64,000 bases of DNA from Streptomyces sp. NBC_00820 (GTDB lineage: Bacteria > Actinomycetota > Actinomycetes > Streptomycetales > Streptomycetaceae). The stretch is from positions 5,940,001 through 6,004,000 of the forward strand of contig NZ_CP108882.1 of NCBI RefSeq assembly GCF_036347055.1, in the 5' to 3' direction. The translations under genes and the position numbers were made by a program. This document shows, piece by piece, positions 1-13,061 of the stretch; position 1 is the stretch's first letter; each line of letters starts with the position of its first letter. The notes beneath the pieces were generated by a model that was not told the origin of the DNA, made no database searches, and worked only from the letters and a program-made list of their open reading frames with translations.

Positions 1-2820
<2,820 letters not shown>

Positions 2821-2906
2821 CAGTTGCTCGCGTTCACTGTGTTGGTTCTGAAACCACGAACAGCCCCGCTGTAAAAGGCGGTGCGGCAGTTCAACAGTTT
2901 CATAGT

Positions 2907-3025
2907 GTTTCGGTGGTCATAGCATGAGGGAAACGCCCGGTTACATTCCGAACCCGGAAGCTAAGCCTCATAGCGCCGATGGTACTGCAGGGGGGACCCT
3001 GTGGGAGAGTAGGACGCCGCCGAAC
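2907..3025 (+). rRNA. 5S ribosomal RNA
   Basis: About 119 nt beginning gtttcggtggtcatagc and ending gacgccgccgaac, the standard Streptomyces 5S ends, which pair with each other. It lies about 87 nt after the 23S 3' end in the order 23S-5S and is followed at once by a terminator, so it closes the rRNA operon. Confidence 0.97.
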
Positions 3026-3033
3026 AAATTTTG

Positions 3034-3079
3034 AAAGGGTTGGATCCTGAACTTCGGTTCAGGGTCCAACCCTTTTTTG
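3034..3079 (+). terminator. rRNA operon terminator
   Basis: A 19-bp stem (aaagggttggatcctgaac against gttcagggtccaacccttt, one G-T wobble) closed by a ttcg tetraloop and followed by a run of T. It starts 9 nt after 5S and is a classic intrinsic terminator, the only one in this window with a clear T tract. Confidence 0.92.
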
Positions 3080-3124
3080 TCATGCGTAACTTCATGTTCA
3101 CGTTGCGCGCTCAACATCCGTCAC

Positions 3125-3802
3125 ATGGGTACTGCTGCAATGCTCAGGGCCGCCGGCGCCGGAGTCGGTGACGAGGTCGTCGTACCGTCCTTCGGGAGCG
3201 TCGAAGTCGCCGAGGCCGTGACCCTGGCGGGTGCGCGTCCGGTGTTCGCCGACATAGACCCGCTCACCTACTGCCTGGACCCGGCCTCGGTGGAAGCGGT
3301 CGTAACTGCGCGCACCGCGGCCGTCGTTGCCGTGCACCGCTTCGGACGGCGGGCCGCCATCGGGCGGTTGCACGGGATCGGACAGCGGCACGGACTGCTC
3401 GTCCTGGAGCAGGGCGAGTCCGAGGCACCGTACGACGAGACGGCACAGCGCAGGGAGCGGGCGGCGTATCTCGACGCCAGGCTGAGGGGCGTGGGCACGC
3501 CCGACGGCGGTGACGGGCACACCTACCAGCAGTACGTGGTGCGGGTGCCGGGCAACGGCCGGCCGGACCGCGACGCGTTCGCCCGGGCCCTGCGGGCCAG
3601 GGGAGTCGACTGCCGGGTGCCCGTGAAGACACCCGTGCACCGGCTGCCGGAGTTCCGGCGCCGTGTGGTGCTTCCGGAGACCGAGCGGGCCGCGGACGAG
3701 ACGCTGGCGCTTCCCGTGGACGCCGCGTTGACGAAGCGGGAGATGCAGCGGATCGTCTCCGCCTGCAACGCCCTTGGCGGACTGCTTCAGCCTGCCTTCT
3801 GA
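3125..3802 (+). CDS. Truncated DegT/DnrJ/EryC1-like aminotransferase fold protein
   Basis: 225 aa from ATG 3125; no clear ribosome site is visible. The family (PLP-dependent sugar aminotransferases) is usually 360-400 aa. The first 60 residues (GVGDEVVVPSF, then PVFADIDPLTYCLDP) match the family's N-terminal third. Residues 130-225 (YQQYVVRVPG and the DCRVPVKTPVHRLPEFRR segment) match its C-terminal domain. The central stretch that carries the Schiff-base lysine (a S-F-x-x-x-K motif before a Gly-rich loop) is absent: the text passes directly from a VLEQGESEAPYDE segment to the C-terminal helix. The first 40-50 residues of the usual fold are also missing. The reading frame and codon bias are intact, so it may be a retained non-enzymatic protein rather than junk. 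It sits between the rRNA operon and tRNA-Thr. Aminotransferase activity is unlikely; the real role is unknown. Confidence 0.7.
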   Translation: MGTAAMLRAAGAGVGDEVVVPSFGSVEVAEAVTLAGARPVFADIDPLTYCLDPASVEAVVTARTAAVVAVHRFGRRAAIGRLHGIGQRHGLLVLEQGESEAPYDETAQRRERAAYLDARLRGVGTPDGGDGHTYQQYVVRVPGNGRPDRDAFARALRARGVDCRVPVKTPVHRLPEFRRRVVLPETERAADETLALPVDAALTKREMQRIVSACNALGGLLQPAF

Positions 3803-3886
3803 ACGGGCGCGCACGGATTTGGGAAGTCGGGCCGGTTCGGGGTACGATCTTCTTGTTGCAGCGAGGGAAACCTCAAAAACAACAAG

Positions 3887-3959
3887 GCCCCTATAGCTCA
3901 GTCGGTAGAGCGTCTCCATGGTAAGGAGAAGGTCAACGGTTCGATTCCGTTTGGGGGCT
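3887..3959 (+). tRNA. tRNA-Thr (anticodon GGT)
   Basis: Full cloverleaf: acceptor gccccta/tgggggc, D arm gctc/gagc, anticodon stem tctcc/ggaga with loop atggtaa (GGT at positions 34-36), and T arm aacgg/ccgtt with loop ttcgatt. CCA is not encoded (tca follows). No integrase or attachment-site duplicate is visible next to it. Confidence 0.95.
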
Positions 3960-3965
3960 CAGAAG

Positions 3966-3996
3966 AAAAGGCCTCGCCCTCAGGGCGGGGCCTTTT
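3966..3996 (+). terminator. tRNA-Thr terminator
   Basis: Hairpin aaaaggcc-tcgccc / gggcgg-ggcctttt with a 3-nt loop, starting 7 nt after the tRNA. It is symmetrical enough to work in both directions and so may also end osaC transcription arriving from the other strand. Confidence 0.85.
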
Positions 3997-4075
3997 CGTG
4001 TTTCCGTTTCCGGATGGCTTTCGGGCCCGTCCTGTCCCGCCCCGGCACACGGACGGGGCGGGAGGGGCCGGGGCC

Positions 4076-6703
4076 TCAGTCCTGCTGAAGGCCGGGGACC
4101 CGCATCGCCAGGATCGCCATGTCGTCCGACGGGGCGTCGGAGGCGAAACGCTCCACCGCGCGCATGATGCGGGCCGCGACCGCGCCCGCCGTGAGGCCTG
4201 TGCACGTGGTGAGGACGTCGGCGAGACCGTCGTCGCCCAACATGCGCGTGCCCTCGCGGCGTTCGGTGACGCCGTCCGTGACGCACAGCAGGACGTCACC
4301 GGGGTCGAGGGTGACCGTCTCCTCGTACAGGGCCAGGTCCTCGATCACGCCGAGCAGCGGCTGCGGCTCCGCGAACGCCGTCACCGTGCCGTCCTGGCGC
4401 AGGCGCAGGGGGAGCGGGTGGCCGGCGCAGACCACCTTCAGCTCGGCGCTGCCGTCCTCCTGGGGGCGCAACTCGCCGTACAGCAGGGTCAGGAAGCGGC
4501 TGCGGTCGCCCTCGTCGAGGATCGCGGAGTTCAGCCGCTCCAGGACGGCCGGGCCCGAGAGCCCCTCGCGGGCCAGCAGGCGCAGCGCGTGCCGCGCCAG
4601 ACCCGTGACCGCCGCCGCGTTGGGGCCCGTACCGCAGACGTCGCCGATGGCGAAGCCGTAGGCGCCGTTGCCGATGGGGAAGAGGTCGTAGAAGTCACCG
4701 CCGACCTCGTTGCCCTCGCCGGCCGCGCGGTAGATGACCTCGACCTCGACGCCGTCGATCTGGGGCAGGCCCGGGGGCAGGAGACTGCGCTGGAGGGCCT
4801 GGCTGATGGCCGTGCGCTCCGAGTACAGGCGGGCGTTGTCCAGGGCCAGAGCGGCCCGGCGGGACAGGTCCTCGGCCAGTTCCAGGATCTCCTGGCGGAA
4901 GTGCTCCTCGGTCGGCTTGCCGAGGACCAGCATGCCGATGACGCGGTTGCGGGCGACGAGCGGCAGGACGACCGTCTCGCCGCCGACCGCGGAGGCGGTG
5001 GCCAGGGTCGGGCCGATGGCCGCGGTGACCTGATGGGTGGGGCCGCCGGCCAGGCCCAGGCTGCGCATCGAACTGCGCAGCGCCGCCTGGTGGGCGACCT
5101 CCCCGGGGATCGTCCAGACGCGGGCACCGGGCGTCGGTACCGGGTCGGGCGGGGCGATCTTCGACAGCAACGACTTGATGCCGTCGATGAGTTCCTCGTC
5201 CTCGTGCAGGACGTACGACAGGTAGGGGTCCGAGGCCTGGTCGGCGATCGTGTAGACCGCGCACCAGGTGGCGAGGGTCGGGACCGTCATCTGGGCCATC
5301 AGCGCGAGCGTCTGGTCGCGGTCCAGGGTGCCGGCCAGCAGGTCGGAGGCCTCGACCAGGAAGCTCAGGGAACCCCGGCGCAGCCGCTCCAGCTCGCCCA
5401 GGCGGGCCGACTCGACGGCCAGCGCGATCCGGTCGGCGGCGAACTGCAGGCGCAGGGCCTCCTCGTTGGAGTATCTGCCGGGCGCCTCGGCCGCGACGCC
5501 CAGGGAGCCGGTGAGGCGGCCCTCGACCTTGAGCGGGACCGTGACGACCGAACGCATGCCGGTGCCGGACAGCAGCGGTACGGCGCCGGGCACGGCGTCG
5601 AGGTCGTCGTGGACGGCCGGCATGCGCGCGGAGCCGTAGCGGCCGGGGCCCGCTTCCACGGGGACGCGGGCGAAGCGCTGGCGGGCGGAGGGCAGGCCGG
5701 TGGAGGCGCGGACCTCCAGCTCCGTCTCGTCGTCGGTGGCCAGCAGCAGGAACGCGGAGTCGGCGTCGAGCATGTCGCGGGCGCGCTCCACGGTGCGCTG
5801 CAGCAGGCCGTCGAGGTCGTCCGGGGCGGGGGAGCCGATGAACACCTCGAAGGGATCGGCGCTCTGGCCGTCGACGCCGGTGCTCTGGTCGGTCGAGGGG
5901 ACGCGCAACGGGGTCTGCAGGACCGCGCGTTCGTGGTCGCGCACCAGCAGGCAGACCGTGGAGGGTTCGCCGCCGGTGTCGCGCACCCTGAGGTGCGAGG
6001 CGTACACCGCTGCGACGCGGCCGTCGGCGCCGCGGATGCCGTAACTGCCCTCCCAGCGCGAGAGCTGCAGGGCCTCGGCGATACCGGTGGCGGTGCCCGG
6101 GGTGTGCGGCCACGCCGCGAGATCCGTGAGGGGCTTGCCCACGACCTCGTGCGCCACGTACCCGAAGAGTTCCTCGGCGTCCTCGTTCCAGGAGCCGATG
6201 GCGCCCTTGCGGTCGATCTGGAGGACCGCGACACGGACCCGGCCGTCGGCCAGCGGCAGCAGGTCGGCGGGCAGCGAGGGGCCGGCGGCACGGGTGCCGA
6301 CGGGGCGCTGGGGCAGGTCGAGATGGAACCAGACGTTCTTGTGTGTGGGGGTGTAGTCCACGCCCCAGCGGGTGGCCAGTGCCGCGCACAGCTGGAGGCC
6401 GCGGCCGCCCTCGCGGTCGGGGCTGCTCATGACGGCGTGGGCGCTCTGGAGGGGGACCTCGCGCTCGGGGTAGCGGTCGGAGACCTCGATGCGCACGCCG
6501 TCCTCGGTGCGCAGGCAGAGCACCTCCGCGTGGGTGCCCGCGTGGACGACGGCGTTGGTGACCAGTTCACTGGTGAGCACCACGGCGTCGTCGACGATGT
6601 CGGCGAACCCCCAGCCCTGGAGGGTGTCGCGGACGAAGGAGCGGGCGGTCGCGACGGATCGCCCCACGGGCTCGAAGCTGGCGGCCGCGCGCGCGGTGAT
6701 CAC
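4076..6703 (-). CDS. osaC: OsaC-like multidomain SigB regulator (HATPase-PAS-GAF-PP2C)
   Basis: 875 aa from GTG 6703. Domain order: RsbW-like HATPase (residues 1-140, SELVTNAVVHA and GGRGLQL), PAS (about 155-270), two GAF-like regions (about 300-600), and a SpoIIE/PP2C phosphatase at the C-terminus with GGDFYD at 668 and GDVCGTG about 20 residues later. The PP2C metal-binding acidic residues are present. In S. coelicolor the same architecture is OsaC, which restrains sigma-B after osmotic stress; kinase and phosphatase modules in one chain suit a partner-switching regulator of an anti-sigma system. It is divergent from osaA. GTG 6703 was chosen because gaggag lies 4 nt upstream and third-position G+C falls before it; an in-frame ATG at 6832 would add 43 residues. 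No transmembrane segment is seen, so it is cytosolic. Confidence 0.88.
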   Translation of the reverse strand: MITARAAASFEPVGRSVATARSFVRDTLQGWGFADIVDDAVVLTSELVTNAVVHAGTHAEVLCLRTEDGVRIEVSDRYPEREVPLQSAHAVMSSPDREGGRGLQLCAALATRWGVDYTPTHKNVWFHLDLPQRPVGTRAAGPSLPADLLPLADGRVRVAVLQIDRKGAIGSWNEDAEELFGYVAHEVVGKPLTDLAAWPHTPGTATGIAEALQLSRWEGSYGIRGADGRVAAVYASHLRVRDTGGEPSTVCLLVRDHERAVLQTPLRVPSTDQSTGVDGQSADPFEVFIGSPAPDDLDGLLQRTVERARDMLDADSAFLLLATDDETELEVRASTGLPSARQRFARVPVEAGPGRYGSARMPAVHDDLDAVPGAVPLLSGTGMRSVVTVPLKVEGRLTGSLGVAAEAPGRYSNEEALRLQFAADRIALAVESARLGELERLRRGSLSFLVEASDLLAGTLDRDQTLALMAQMTVPTLATWCAVYTIADQASDPYLSYVLHEDEELIDGIKSLLSKIAPPDPVPTPGARVWTIPGEVAHQAALRSSMRSLGLAGGPTHQVTAAIGPTLATASAVGGETVVLPLVARNRVIGMLVLGKPTEEHFRQEILELAEDLSRRAALALDNARLYSERTAISQALQRSLLPPGLPQIDGVEVEVIYRAAGEGNEVGGDFYDLFPIGNGAYGFAIGDVCGTGPNAAAVTGLARHALRLLAREGLSGPAVLERLNSAILDEGDRSRFLTLLYGELRPQEDGSAELKVVCAGHPLPLRLRQDGTVTAFAEPQPLLGVIEDLALYEETVTLDPGDVLLCVTDGVTERREGTRMLGDDGLADVLTTCTGLTAGAVAARIMRAVERFASDAPSDDMAILAMRVPGLQQD

Positions 6704-7153
6704 AGAACTCCTCGGCCTGTCGTCTGTGTGCAGGGCTGCTCGGCCGTCCGGCTCGTGCCGCTGTTGCGGCATCAGTTCGTCCGTCGGCCGTGGCTCCGGG
6801 GAAGTTCCCCCAGGGATCAGTCCGGTGGTCATGGTCTGCGGCCGCCCCTCCGATGCCCGCTCGTTCTCGTGCCACCGCCCAGGCCGGTCGGGACCGGTGC
6901 GGCTGGACAGCCGCATGCAAGGTTACTTACCTTCGCCGTCCGAGCGGATGCCGGTCGCCGGTGTTTACCCCCACGGTGTGCGGACGGTGTGCGAAGCTGC
7001 CGAACTGTTATGGCCTGGTTCGGCGGGGGTGAAACACTGGGCAGGCTTCGGACGAAGGTCGGGCCGGGTTGCGTGTGTGCCGTGTACGGCGGGCAGCAGC
7101 GCCTGGTGCGGCCGGACCGACGTCTGTCCGGCGGCGGGCCGGATTCCGTCCGG

Positions 7154-7201
7154 CGGCAATACCGAGCGGGAACGAAGCGGCAATACCGAGCGGGAATGAA
7201 A
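7154..7201. repeat. 24-bp tandem duplication in the osaC-osaA intergenic region
   Basis: Two head-to-tail 24-bp units (7154-7177, 7178-7201) sharing cggcaataccgagcgggaa and differing at two positions near their ends. They sit about 90 bp before the osaA start, in the 589-bp divergent control region. Such a pair may be a duplicated regulator site. Apart from them the region shows no coding bias. Confidence 0.8.
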
Positions 7202-7292
7202 ACGCGGAAGCGTCCGGAGCGCCGGGAACCGGCACCCCGGGCCGACGCGGGCGAGCACAGCAATAGCGGTCTACCCCTTCGGGAGGGACACA

Positions 7293-10200
7293 GTGGAGTC
7301 TGGCGGAGCGACGCGGGGCACGAAGACGCGCGCGAAGGGCGGACCGTCCCTGGGCAGGAACGGCGGCACCACCGCCGTGGACACGGCTGCCCTGCACCGG
7401 TTGCTGGCAGGCCTGACGGCGATGCGTGACGGGAACTTCCGTAAGCGGCTCACGGTGTCCGGCGACGGCGTCATGTCGGAGATCGCGGCGGTCTTCAACG
7501 AGGTGGCCGACCGGAACCTGCATCTGACAGGTGAACTCTCGCGGGTGCGGCGCATGGTCGGACGTGAGGGAAAACTCACGGAGCGGCTGGAGACGGGTGC
7601 CTGTGAGGGTTCCTGGGCGGCCGCCATCGACAACTCCAACGCGCTGGTCGACGATCTCGTATGGCCCGTCTCGGAGGTCAGCCGTGTGCTGACGGGGGTC
7701 GCGGAGGGCGATCTCTCGCCGCGCATGGATCTGCGTACGCAGGCGCCGGACGGGACCGGGCATCCGCTGCGGGGCGAGTTCCTGAAGGTCGGCCGGACCG
7801 TCAACAACCTCGTCGACCAGTTGTCCACGTTCACCGACGAGGTCACGCGCGTGGCCATCGAGGTGGGCACCGAGGGCAAGCTCGGCGGCCAGGCCCGGGT
7901 GCGGGGCATGTCGGGTTCGTGGAAGGACCTGACGGAGTCCGTCAACACCATGGCGAACCGGCTGACCGCCCAGGTGCGCGACATCGCCCTGGTGACGACG
8001 GCGGTCGCCGGCGGCGATCTGTCGCGCAAGGTCACCGTGCAGGTGGCCGGCGAGATGCTGGAGCTGAAGAACACCGTCAACACGATGGTGGAGCAGCTGT
8101 CCTCGTTCTCCTCCGAGGTGACCCGGGTCGCCCGTGAGGTGGGCACCGAGGGCATCCTGGGCGGCCAGGCGCAGGTGCCCGGGGTGGCCGGCGTGTGGAA
8201 GGAGCTGACCGACTCCGTCAACACGATGGCGGGCAACCTGACCGCGCAGGTGCGGGGGATCTCCCAGGTGACGACCGCCGTCGCCAACGGTGACCTCTCG
8301 CAGAAGGTGACGGTTCCGGCGCGCGGCGAGGTCGCGCAGCTCGCCGAGACGATCAACCAGATGACCGAGACGCTGCGGATCTTCGCCGACGAGGTCACGC
8401 GCGTGGCCAACGAGGTCGGCGGCGAGGGGCGGCTCGGCGGGCAGGCCAACGTGCCGGGCGCGGCCGGTACGTGGAAGGACCTGACGGACTCCGTCAACAC
8501 GGTGTTCCGGAACCTGACGACCCAGGTGCGGGACATCGCCGCGGTGACGACCGCCGTGGCCAGTGGTGACCTCTCGCAGAAGGTCACCGTGGACGTGGCC
8601 GGCGAGATGCTGGAACTGAAGAACACCGTCAACGGCATGGTCGACCAGCTGTCGGCGTTCGGTGCCGAGGTGACCCGGGTCGCGCGGGAGATCGGTGTCG
8701 AGGGTGAGCTGGGCGGCCAGGCGCAGGTGTCGGGCGCGGCCGGTACGTGGAAGGACCTGACGGACTCCGTCAACACCGCGTTCCGCAACCTGACGGGGCA
8801 GGTGCGCAACATCGCCCAGGTGACCACGGCGGTCGCCAACGGCGACCTCTCGCAGAAGGTCACCGTCGACGTCTCCGGCGAGATGCTCCAGCTGAAGAAC
8901 ACCGTGAACACGATGGTGGACCAGCTGTCGAGCTTCGCCGACCAGGTGACCCGGATGGCGCGGGACGTGGGCACGGAGGGCCGGCTGGGCGGTCAGGCGC
9001 GCGTGGACGGCGTGTCGGGCACCTGGAAGGAACTGACCGACTCCGTCAACCTGATGGCCAACAACCTGACCATGCAGGTGCGCAACATCTCCCAGGTGAC
9101 GACGGCCGTGGCGCGCGGTGACCTGTCGCAGAAGATCGACGTCGACGCGCGCGGGGAGATCCTGGAGCTGAAGAACACCATCAACACGATGGTGGACCAG
9201 CTCTCGGCCTTCGCCGACCAGGTGACCCGGGTCGCCCGGGACGTGGGTACCGAGGGCCGGCTCGGCGGCCAGGCGCAGGTGCCGGGCGTCGCCGGTGTGT
9301 GGCGGGACCTCACGGACTCCGTGAACGGCATGGCGTCCAACCTCACCGGCCAGGTGCGCAACATCGCGCAGGTCGCCACCGCGGTGGCCCGTGGTGACCT
9401 GTCCCAGAAGATCACCGTGGACGCGCGCGGCGAGATCCTGGAGCTGAAGAACACGCTGAACACGATGGTCGGCCAGCTGTCGTCGTTCGCCGAGGAGGTC
9501 ACGCGTGTGGCCCGTGAGGTGGGCACCGAGGGCATGCTCGGCGGCCAGGCGGAGGTGCAGGGTGTCTCGGGCACCTGGAAGGACCTCACGCAGTCCGTGA
9601 ACTTCATGGCGAACAACCTGACGATCCAGGTGCGCAGCATCGCCGAGGTCACGACGGCGGTCGCCAAGGGCGACCTGTCGAAGAAGATCACCGTCGACGC
9701 CAAGGGCGAGATCCTCGAACTCGTCACGACCGTCAACACGATGGTGGACCAGCTGTCGAGCTTTGCCGAGCAGGTGACCCGGGTGGCCCGTGAGGTGGGC
9801 ACCGAGGGCATCCTGGGCGGTCAGGCGCACGTGCCGGGCGTCACGGGCATCTGGAAGGACCTGAGCAACAACGTCAACCTGATGGCCAACAACCTGACCA
9901 TGCAGGTGCGCAACATCTCCCAGGTGGCGGCGGCGGTCGCCAACGGTGACCTGACTCGGCAGGTCACCATCGAGGCGAGCGGCGAGGTGGCGCAGCTCGC
10001 GGACACCATCAACACCATGGTGAAGACGCTGAGTTCGTTCGCCGACCAGGTCACCAAGGTGGCCCGCGAGGTGGGCACGGACGGCATCCTCGGCGGGCAG
10101 GCGCACGTACCGGGTGTGGCCGGCACGTGGAAGGACCTCACCGAGTCCGTGAACCAGATGGCGTCCAACCTGACCGGTCAGGTGCGCAACATCGCCATGG

Positions 10201-12752
10201 TCACCACGGCGATCGCCAAGGGTGACCTGACCAAGAAGATCGACATCGACGCCCGGGGCGAGATCCTGGAGCTGAAGACGACGATCAACACGATGGTCGA
10301 CCAGCTGTCCAGCTTCGCCGAGGAGGTCACCCGGGTGGCCCGCGAGGTGGGTACCGAGGGGCAGCTCGGCGGTCAGGCGCGCGTGCGTGACGTCGACGGC
10401 ACCTGGCGGGACCTCACCGAGTCGGTGAACGAGATGGCCGGAAACCTGACCCGGCAGGTGCGCGCCATCGCGCGCGTGGCGACCGCGGTGACCCGCGGCG
10501 ACCTGAACCTGAAGATCGACGTGGACGCGTCCGGCGAGATCCAGGAACTCCAGGACTACATCAACAAGATGATCGCCAACCTGCGCGACACCACGATCGC
10601 CAACAAGGAGCAGGACTGGCTCAAGGGCAACCTCGCCCGCATCTCCGCGCTGATGCAGGGCCGCCGGGACCTGGAGGACGTGGCCTCGCTGATCATGAGC
10701 GAGCTGACCCCGGTGGTGTCCGCGCAGCACGGCGCGTTCTTCGTGACGATGCCGCTCATGGACGGCCAGGACCTCGGCGGGGACGACGAGGACCGCTACG
10801 AGCTGCGCATGCTCGGCTCGTACGGCTACTCGATGGGCTCCATGCCGACGTCGTTCCGGCCCGGTGAGGGGCTGATCGGGACGGCCGCGCAGGAGAAGCG
10901 CACGATCATGGTCTCGGACGCGCCCAGCGGCTATCTGAAGATCTCCTCCGGGCTCGGCGAGGCGCCGCCCGCGCAGGTGGTCGTCTTGCCGGTGCTCTTC
11001 GAGGGCAAGGTGCTCGGCGTGATCGAGCTGGCGTCCTTCACGCGGTTCACGCAGATCCAGCGTGACTTCCTGAGCCAGATCGCCGAGATGATCGCCACCA
11101 GCGTCAACACCATCTCGGTCAACACCAAGACCGAGCTGCTGCTGAAGCAGTCGCAGGAGCTGACCGAGCAACTGCGCGAGCGGTCGGCCGAGTTGGAGAT
11201 CCGGCAGAAGGCGCTGCAGGCCTCCAACGCCGAACTGGAGGAGAAGGCCGAGCTGCTGGCCCGGCAGAACCGGGACATCGAGGTGAAGAACACCGAGATC
11301 GAGGAGGCCCGGCAGGTCCTGGAGGAGCGTGCCGAGCAGCTCGCCGTCTCGATGCGCTACAAGAGCGAGTTCCTCGCCAACATGTCGCACGAGCTGCGCA
11401 CCCCGCTCAACTCCCTGCTGATCCTCGCCAAGCTGCTCGCGGACAACGCCGAGGGCAACCTCTCCCCGAAGCAGGTCGAGTTCGCCGAGACCATCCACGG
11501 CGCCGGCTCCGACCTGCTCCAGCTGATCAACGACATCCTCGACCTGTCGAAGGTCGAGGCGGGCAAGATGGACGTCTCCCCGACGCGTATCGCGCTCGTC
11601 CAGCTCGTGGACTACGTGGAGGCCACCTTCCGCCCGCTGACCGCGGAGAAGGGCCTGGACCTGTCCGTACGGGTCTCTCCGGAGCTGCCGGCGACCCTGC
11701 ACACCGACGAGCAGCGGCTGCTGCAGGTGCTGCGCAACCTGCTGTCCAACGCGGTGAAGTTCACCGACTCCGGTTCGGTGGAGCTGGTGATCAGGCCCGC
11801 GGGTCCGGGCGTGCCGCAGAAGATCCGGGAACAGCTGCTGGAGGCCGGTTCGCTGACAGATGCGGACGCCGAGCTGATCGCGTTCTCGGTGACCGACACC
11901 GGCATCGGGATCGCGGCCAGCAAGATGCGGGTGATCTTCGAGGCGTTCAAGCAGGCGGACGGCACGACCAGCCGCAAGTACGGGGGCACCGGCCTCGGGC
12001 TGTCGATCTCGCGGGAGATCGCGCAGCTGCTCGGCGGTGAGATCCACGCGCAGAGCGAGACGGGCCGCGGTTCGACGTTCACGCTGTACCTGCCGCTGCA
12101 CCCGAGCGAGCTGCCGCCGCAGGGCTACCAGCAGTCCGTGGCCCCGCTGGAGGCCGGCGAGCTGGTCGCCTCCGAGGCCCACCGGTCCCTGGAGCTGTCC
12201 GCCGCGGAGGTCGAGACGCCGGCCGAGGTGAAGTCGTACCGGGAGACGCAGAGCGGGCCCGCCGCGCTGTTCCGGCGGCGCCGCCGCAGCCTGCCGTCGA
12301 GCGAGCCGCGCTACGAGCAGTGGCCGACCGTGGAGCAGCAGCAGAGCGCCGTGCAGTCGGCCCGCGCGGTGCGGTTCGGCGGTGAGAAGGTGCTGATCGT
12401 GGACGACGACATCCGCAACGTGTTCGCGCTCACCAGCGTCCTGGAGCAGCACGGACTTTCGGTGCTGTACGCCGAGAACGGGCGCGAGGGCATCGAGGTG
12501 CTGGAGCAGCACGACGACGTGGCGGTCGTGCTGATGGACATCATGATGCCGGAGATGGACGGGTACGCGACGACCACGGCGATCCGCAGGATGCCGCAGT
12601 TCGCAGGGCTGCCGATCATCGCCCTGACCGCCAAGGCGATGAAGGGCGACCGGGAGAAGGCGATCGAGTCGGGTGCCTCCGACTACGTCACCAAGCCGGT
12701 CGACCCCGACCATCTGCTGGCGGTCATGCGGGAGTGGATGCGGGCGGAGTGA
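7293..12752 (+). CDS. osaA: OsaA-type hybrid histidine kinase with ten 92-residue HAMP repeats
   Basis: 1819 aa from GTG 7293, preceded by gggaggga. No transmembrane segment. Residues 30-196 hold diverged HAMP units, followed from residue 197 by ten exact-length 92-residue repeats. Each starts LGGQA and contains GDLSxK and [21 protein letters not shown] helices. A GAF-like domain follows (about 1120-1260), then a long coiled coil. The HisKA box is [10 protein letters not shown] with His1366. The ATPase has N box [14 protein letters not shown] and GTGLGLS. A C-terminal receiver has LIVDDD and phospho-acceptor Asp1749 (LMDIMM). The design is that of fungal group III osmosensor kinases (Nik1/OS-1). 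The S. coelicolor counterpart OsaA acts with OsaB in osmoadaptation. The absence of membrane segments fits intracellular sensing, probably through the HAMP stack. Confidence 0.93.
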   Translation: MESGGATRGTKTRAKGGPSLGRNGGTTAVDTAALHRLLAGLTAMRDGNFRKRLTVSGDGVMSEIAAVFNEVADRNLHLTGELSRVRRMVGREGKLTERLETGACEGSWAAAIDNSNALVDDLVWPVSEVSRVLTGVAEGDLSPRMDLRTQAPDGTGHPLRGEFLKVGRTVNNLVDQLSTFTDEVTRVAIEVGTEGKLGGQARVRGMSGSWKDLTESVNTMANRLTAQVRDIALVTTAVAGGDLSRKVTVQVAGEMLELKNTVNTMVEQLSSFSSEVTRVAREVGTEGILGGQAQVPGVAGVWKELTDSVNTMAGNLTAQVRGISQVTTAVANGDLSQKVTVPARGEVAQLAETINQMTETLRIFADEVTRVANEVGGEGRLGGQANVPGAAGTWKDLTDSVNTVFRNLTTQVRDIAAVTTAVASGDLSQKVTVDVAGEMLELKNTVNGMVDQLSAFGAEVTRVAREIGVEGELGGQAQVSGAAGTWKDLTDSVNTAFRNLTGQVRNIAQVTTAVANGDLSQKVTVDVSGEMLQLKNTVNTMVDQLSSFADQVTRMARDVGTEGRLGGQARVDGVSGTWKELTDSVNLMANNLTMQVRNISQVTTAVARGDLSQKIDVDARGEILELKNTINTMVDQLSAFADQVTRVARDVGTEGRLGGQAQVPGVAGVWRDLTDSVNGMASNLTGQVRNIAQVATAVARGDLSQKITVDARGEILELKNTLNTMVGQLSSFAEEVTRVAREVGTEGMLGGQAEVQGVSGTWKDLTQSVNFMANNLTIQVRSIAEVTTAVAKGDLSKKITVDAKGEILELVTTVNTMVDQLSSFAEQVTRVAREVGTEGILGGQAHVPGVTGIWKDLSNNVNLMANNLTMQVRNISQVAAAVANGDLTRQVTIEASGEVAQLADTINTMVKTLSSFADQVTKVAREVGTDGILGGQAHVPGVAGTWKDLTESVNQMASNLTGQVRNIAMVTTAIAKGDLTKKIDIDARGEILELKTTINTMVDQLSSFAEEVTRVAREVGTEGQLGGQARVRDVDGTWRDLTESVNEMAGNLTRQVRAIARVATAVTRGDLNLKIDVDASGEIQELQDYINKMIANLRDTTIANKEQDWLKGNLARISALMQGRRDLEDVASLIMSELTPVVSAQHGAFFVTMPLMDGQDLGGDDEDRYELRMLGSYGYSMGSMPTSFRPGEGLIGTAAQEKRTIMVSDAPSGYLKISSGLGEAPPAQVVVLPVLFEGKVLGVIELASFTRFTQIQRDFLSQIAEMIATSVNTISVNTKTELLLKQSQELTEQLRERSAELEIRQKALQASNAELEEKAELLARQNRDIEVKNTEIEEARQVLEERAEQLAVSMRYKSEFLANMSHELRTPLNSLLILAKLLADNAEGNLSPKQVEFAETIHGAGSDLLQLINDILDLSKVEAGKMDVSPTRIALVQLVDYVEATFRPLTAEKGLDLSVRVSPELPATLHTDEQRLLQVLRNLLSNAVKFTDSGSVELVIRPAGPGVPQKIREQLLEAGSLTDADAELIAFSVTDTGIGIAASKMRVIFEAFKQADGTTSRKYGGTGLGLSISREIAQLLGGEIHAQSETGRGSTFTLYLPLHPSELPPQGYQQSVAPLEAGELVASEAHRSLELSAAEVETPAEVKSYRETQSGPAALFRRRRRSLPSSEPRYEQWPTVEQQQSAVQSARAVRFGGEKVLIVDDDIRNVFALTSVLEQHGLSVLYAENGREGIEVLEQHDDVAVVLMDIMMPEMDGYATTTAIRRMPQFAGLPIIALTAKAMKGDREKAIESGASDYVTKPVDPDHLLAVMREWMRAE
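7881..10640 (+). repeat. Ten tandem 276-bp coding repeats (poly-HAMP) in osaA
   Basis: The motif encoding LGGQA recurs at 7881, 8157, 8433 and so on to 10365, exactly every 276 bp, giving ten in-frame units of 92 codons. Units are similar but not identical in DNA. The last unit diverges after its HAMP helix into the linker to the GAF-like domain. The exact spacing implies growth by unequal crossing-over and constraint on length. Confidence 0.95.
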
Positions 12753-12873
12753 GGGAACGGGAGAGGGGCCGGGAAAGGGCGCGAGAGAGGGAACAGCCCT
12801 GCCGTTCGTGAACGTTGCGGGAACGTCGGGTGTGTATGCGGAGCTGTCCGTGCGCGGACGTCGGGAACGTGAT

Positions 12874-12888
12874 GGAATCCAGGATTCC
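12874..12888. promoter_or_regulatory. Short inverted repeat upstream of osaB
   Basis: ggaatcc-a-ggattcc, a 7-bp perfect inverted repeat with a 1-base centre, in the 309-bp gap between osaA and osaB. A -10-like tacgat occurs at 12974-12979, so osaB may have its own promoter with this site upstream. The rest of the gap shows no gene. Confidence 0.35.
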
Positions 12889-13061
12889 GGGAACCTTCGG
12901 GGCTCGCCCCGCGTTTCCGCTCCGTGCACAGTGACATCGCGGTGACAGGGTGTGGCGACGGGCGGGGTGCGGCTACGATGACCGGCACAAGGGCGGGCGG
13001 CGAAAGAGAGTCGTCCCCTGGGGCGGCGCCCGGTGTACCGCCGGGGCGAGGAGGGCGGGCC

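Noticed and set aside
3887..3959. tRNA-Thr as an integration site
   Set aside because: No integrase nearby and no second copy of the tRNA 3' end seen in the window.
6704..7292. Search for a sigma-B type promoter (gnnt-n14-16-gggtac/t) for osaC; gggtaa occurs on the minus strand at 6970-6965
   Set aside because: No gnnt at 14-16 bp from it, so the match is incomplete; a sigma-B promoter is known for osaC in S. coelicolor but I cannot place it here.
12779..12830. cgttcgtgaacg palindrome after osaA as a LexA site
   Set aside because: The orientation is gttc-n2-gaac, not gaac-n4-gttc, so it does not fit the LexA consensus.
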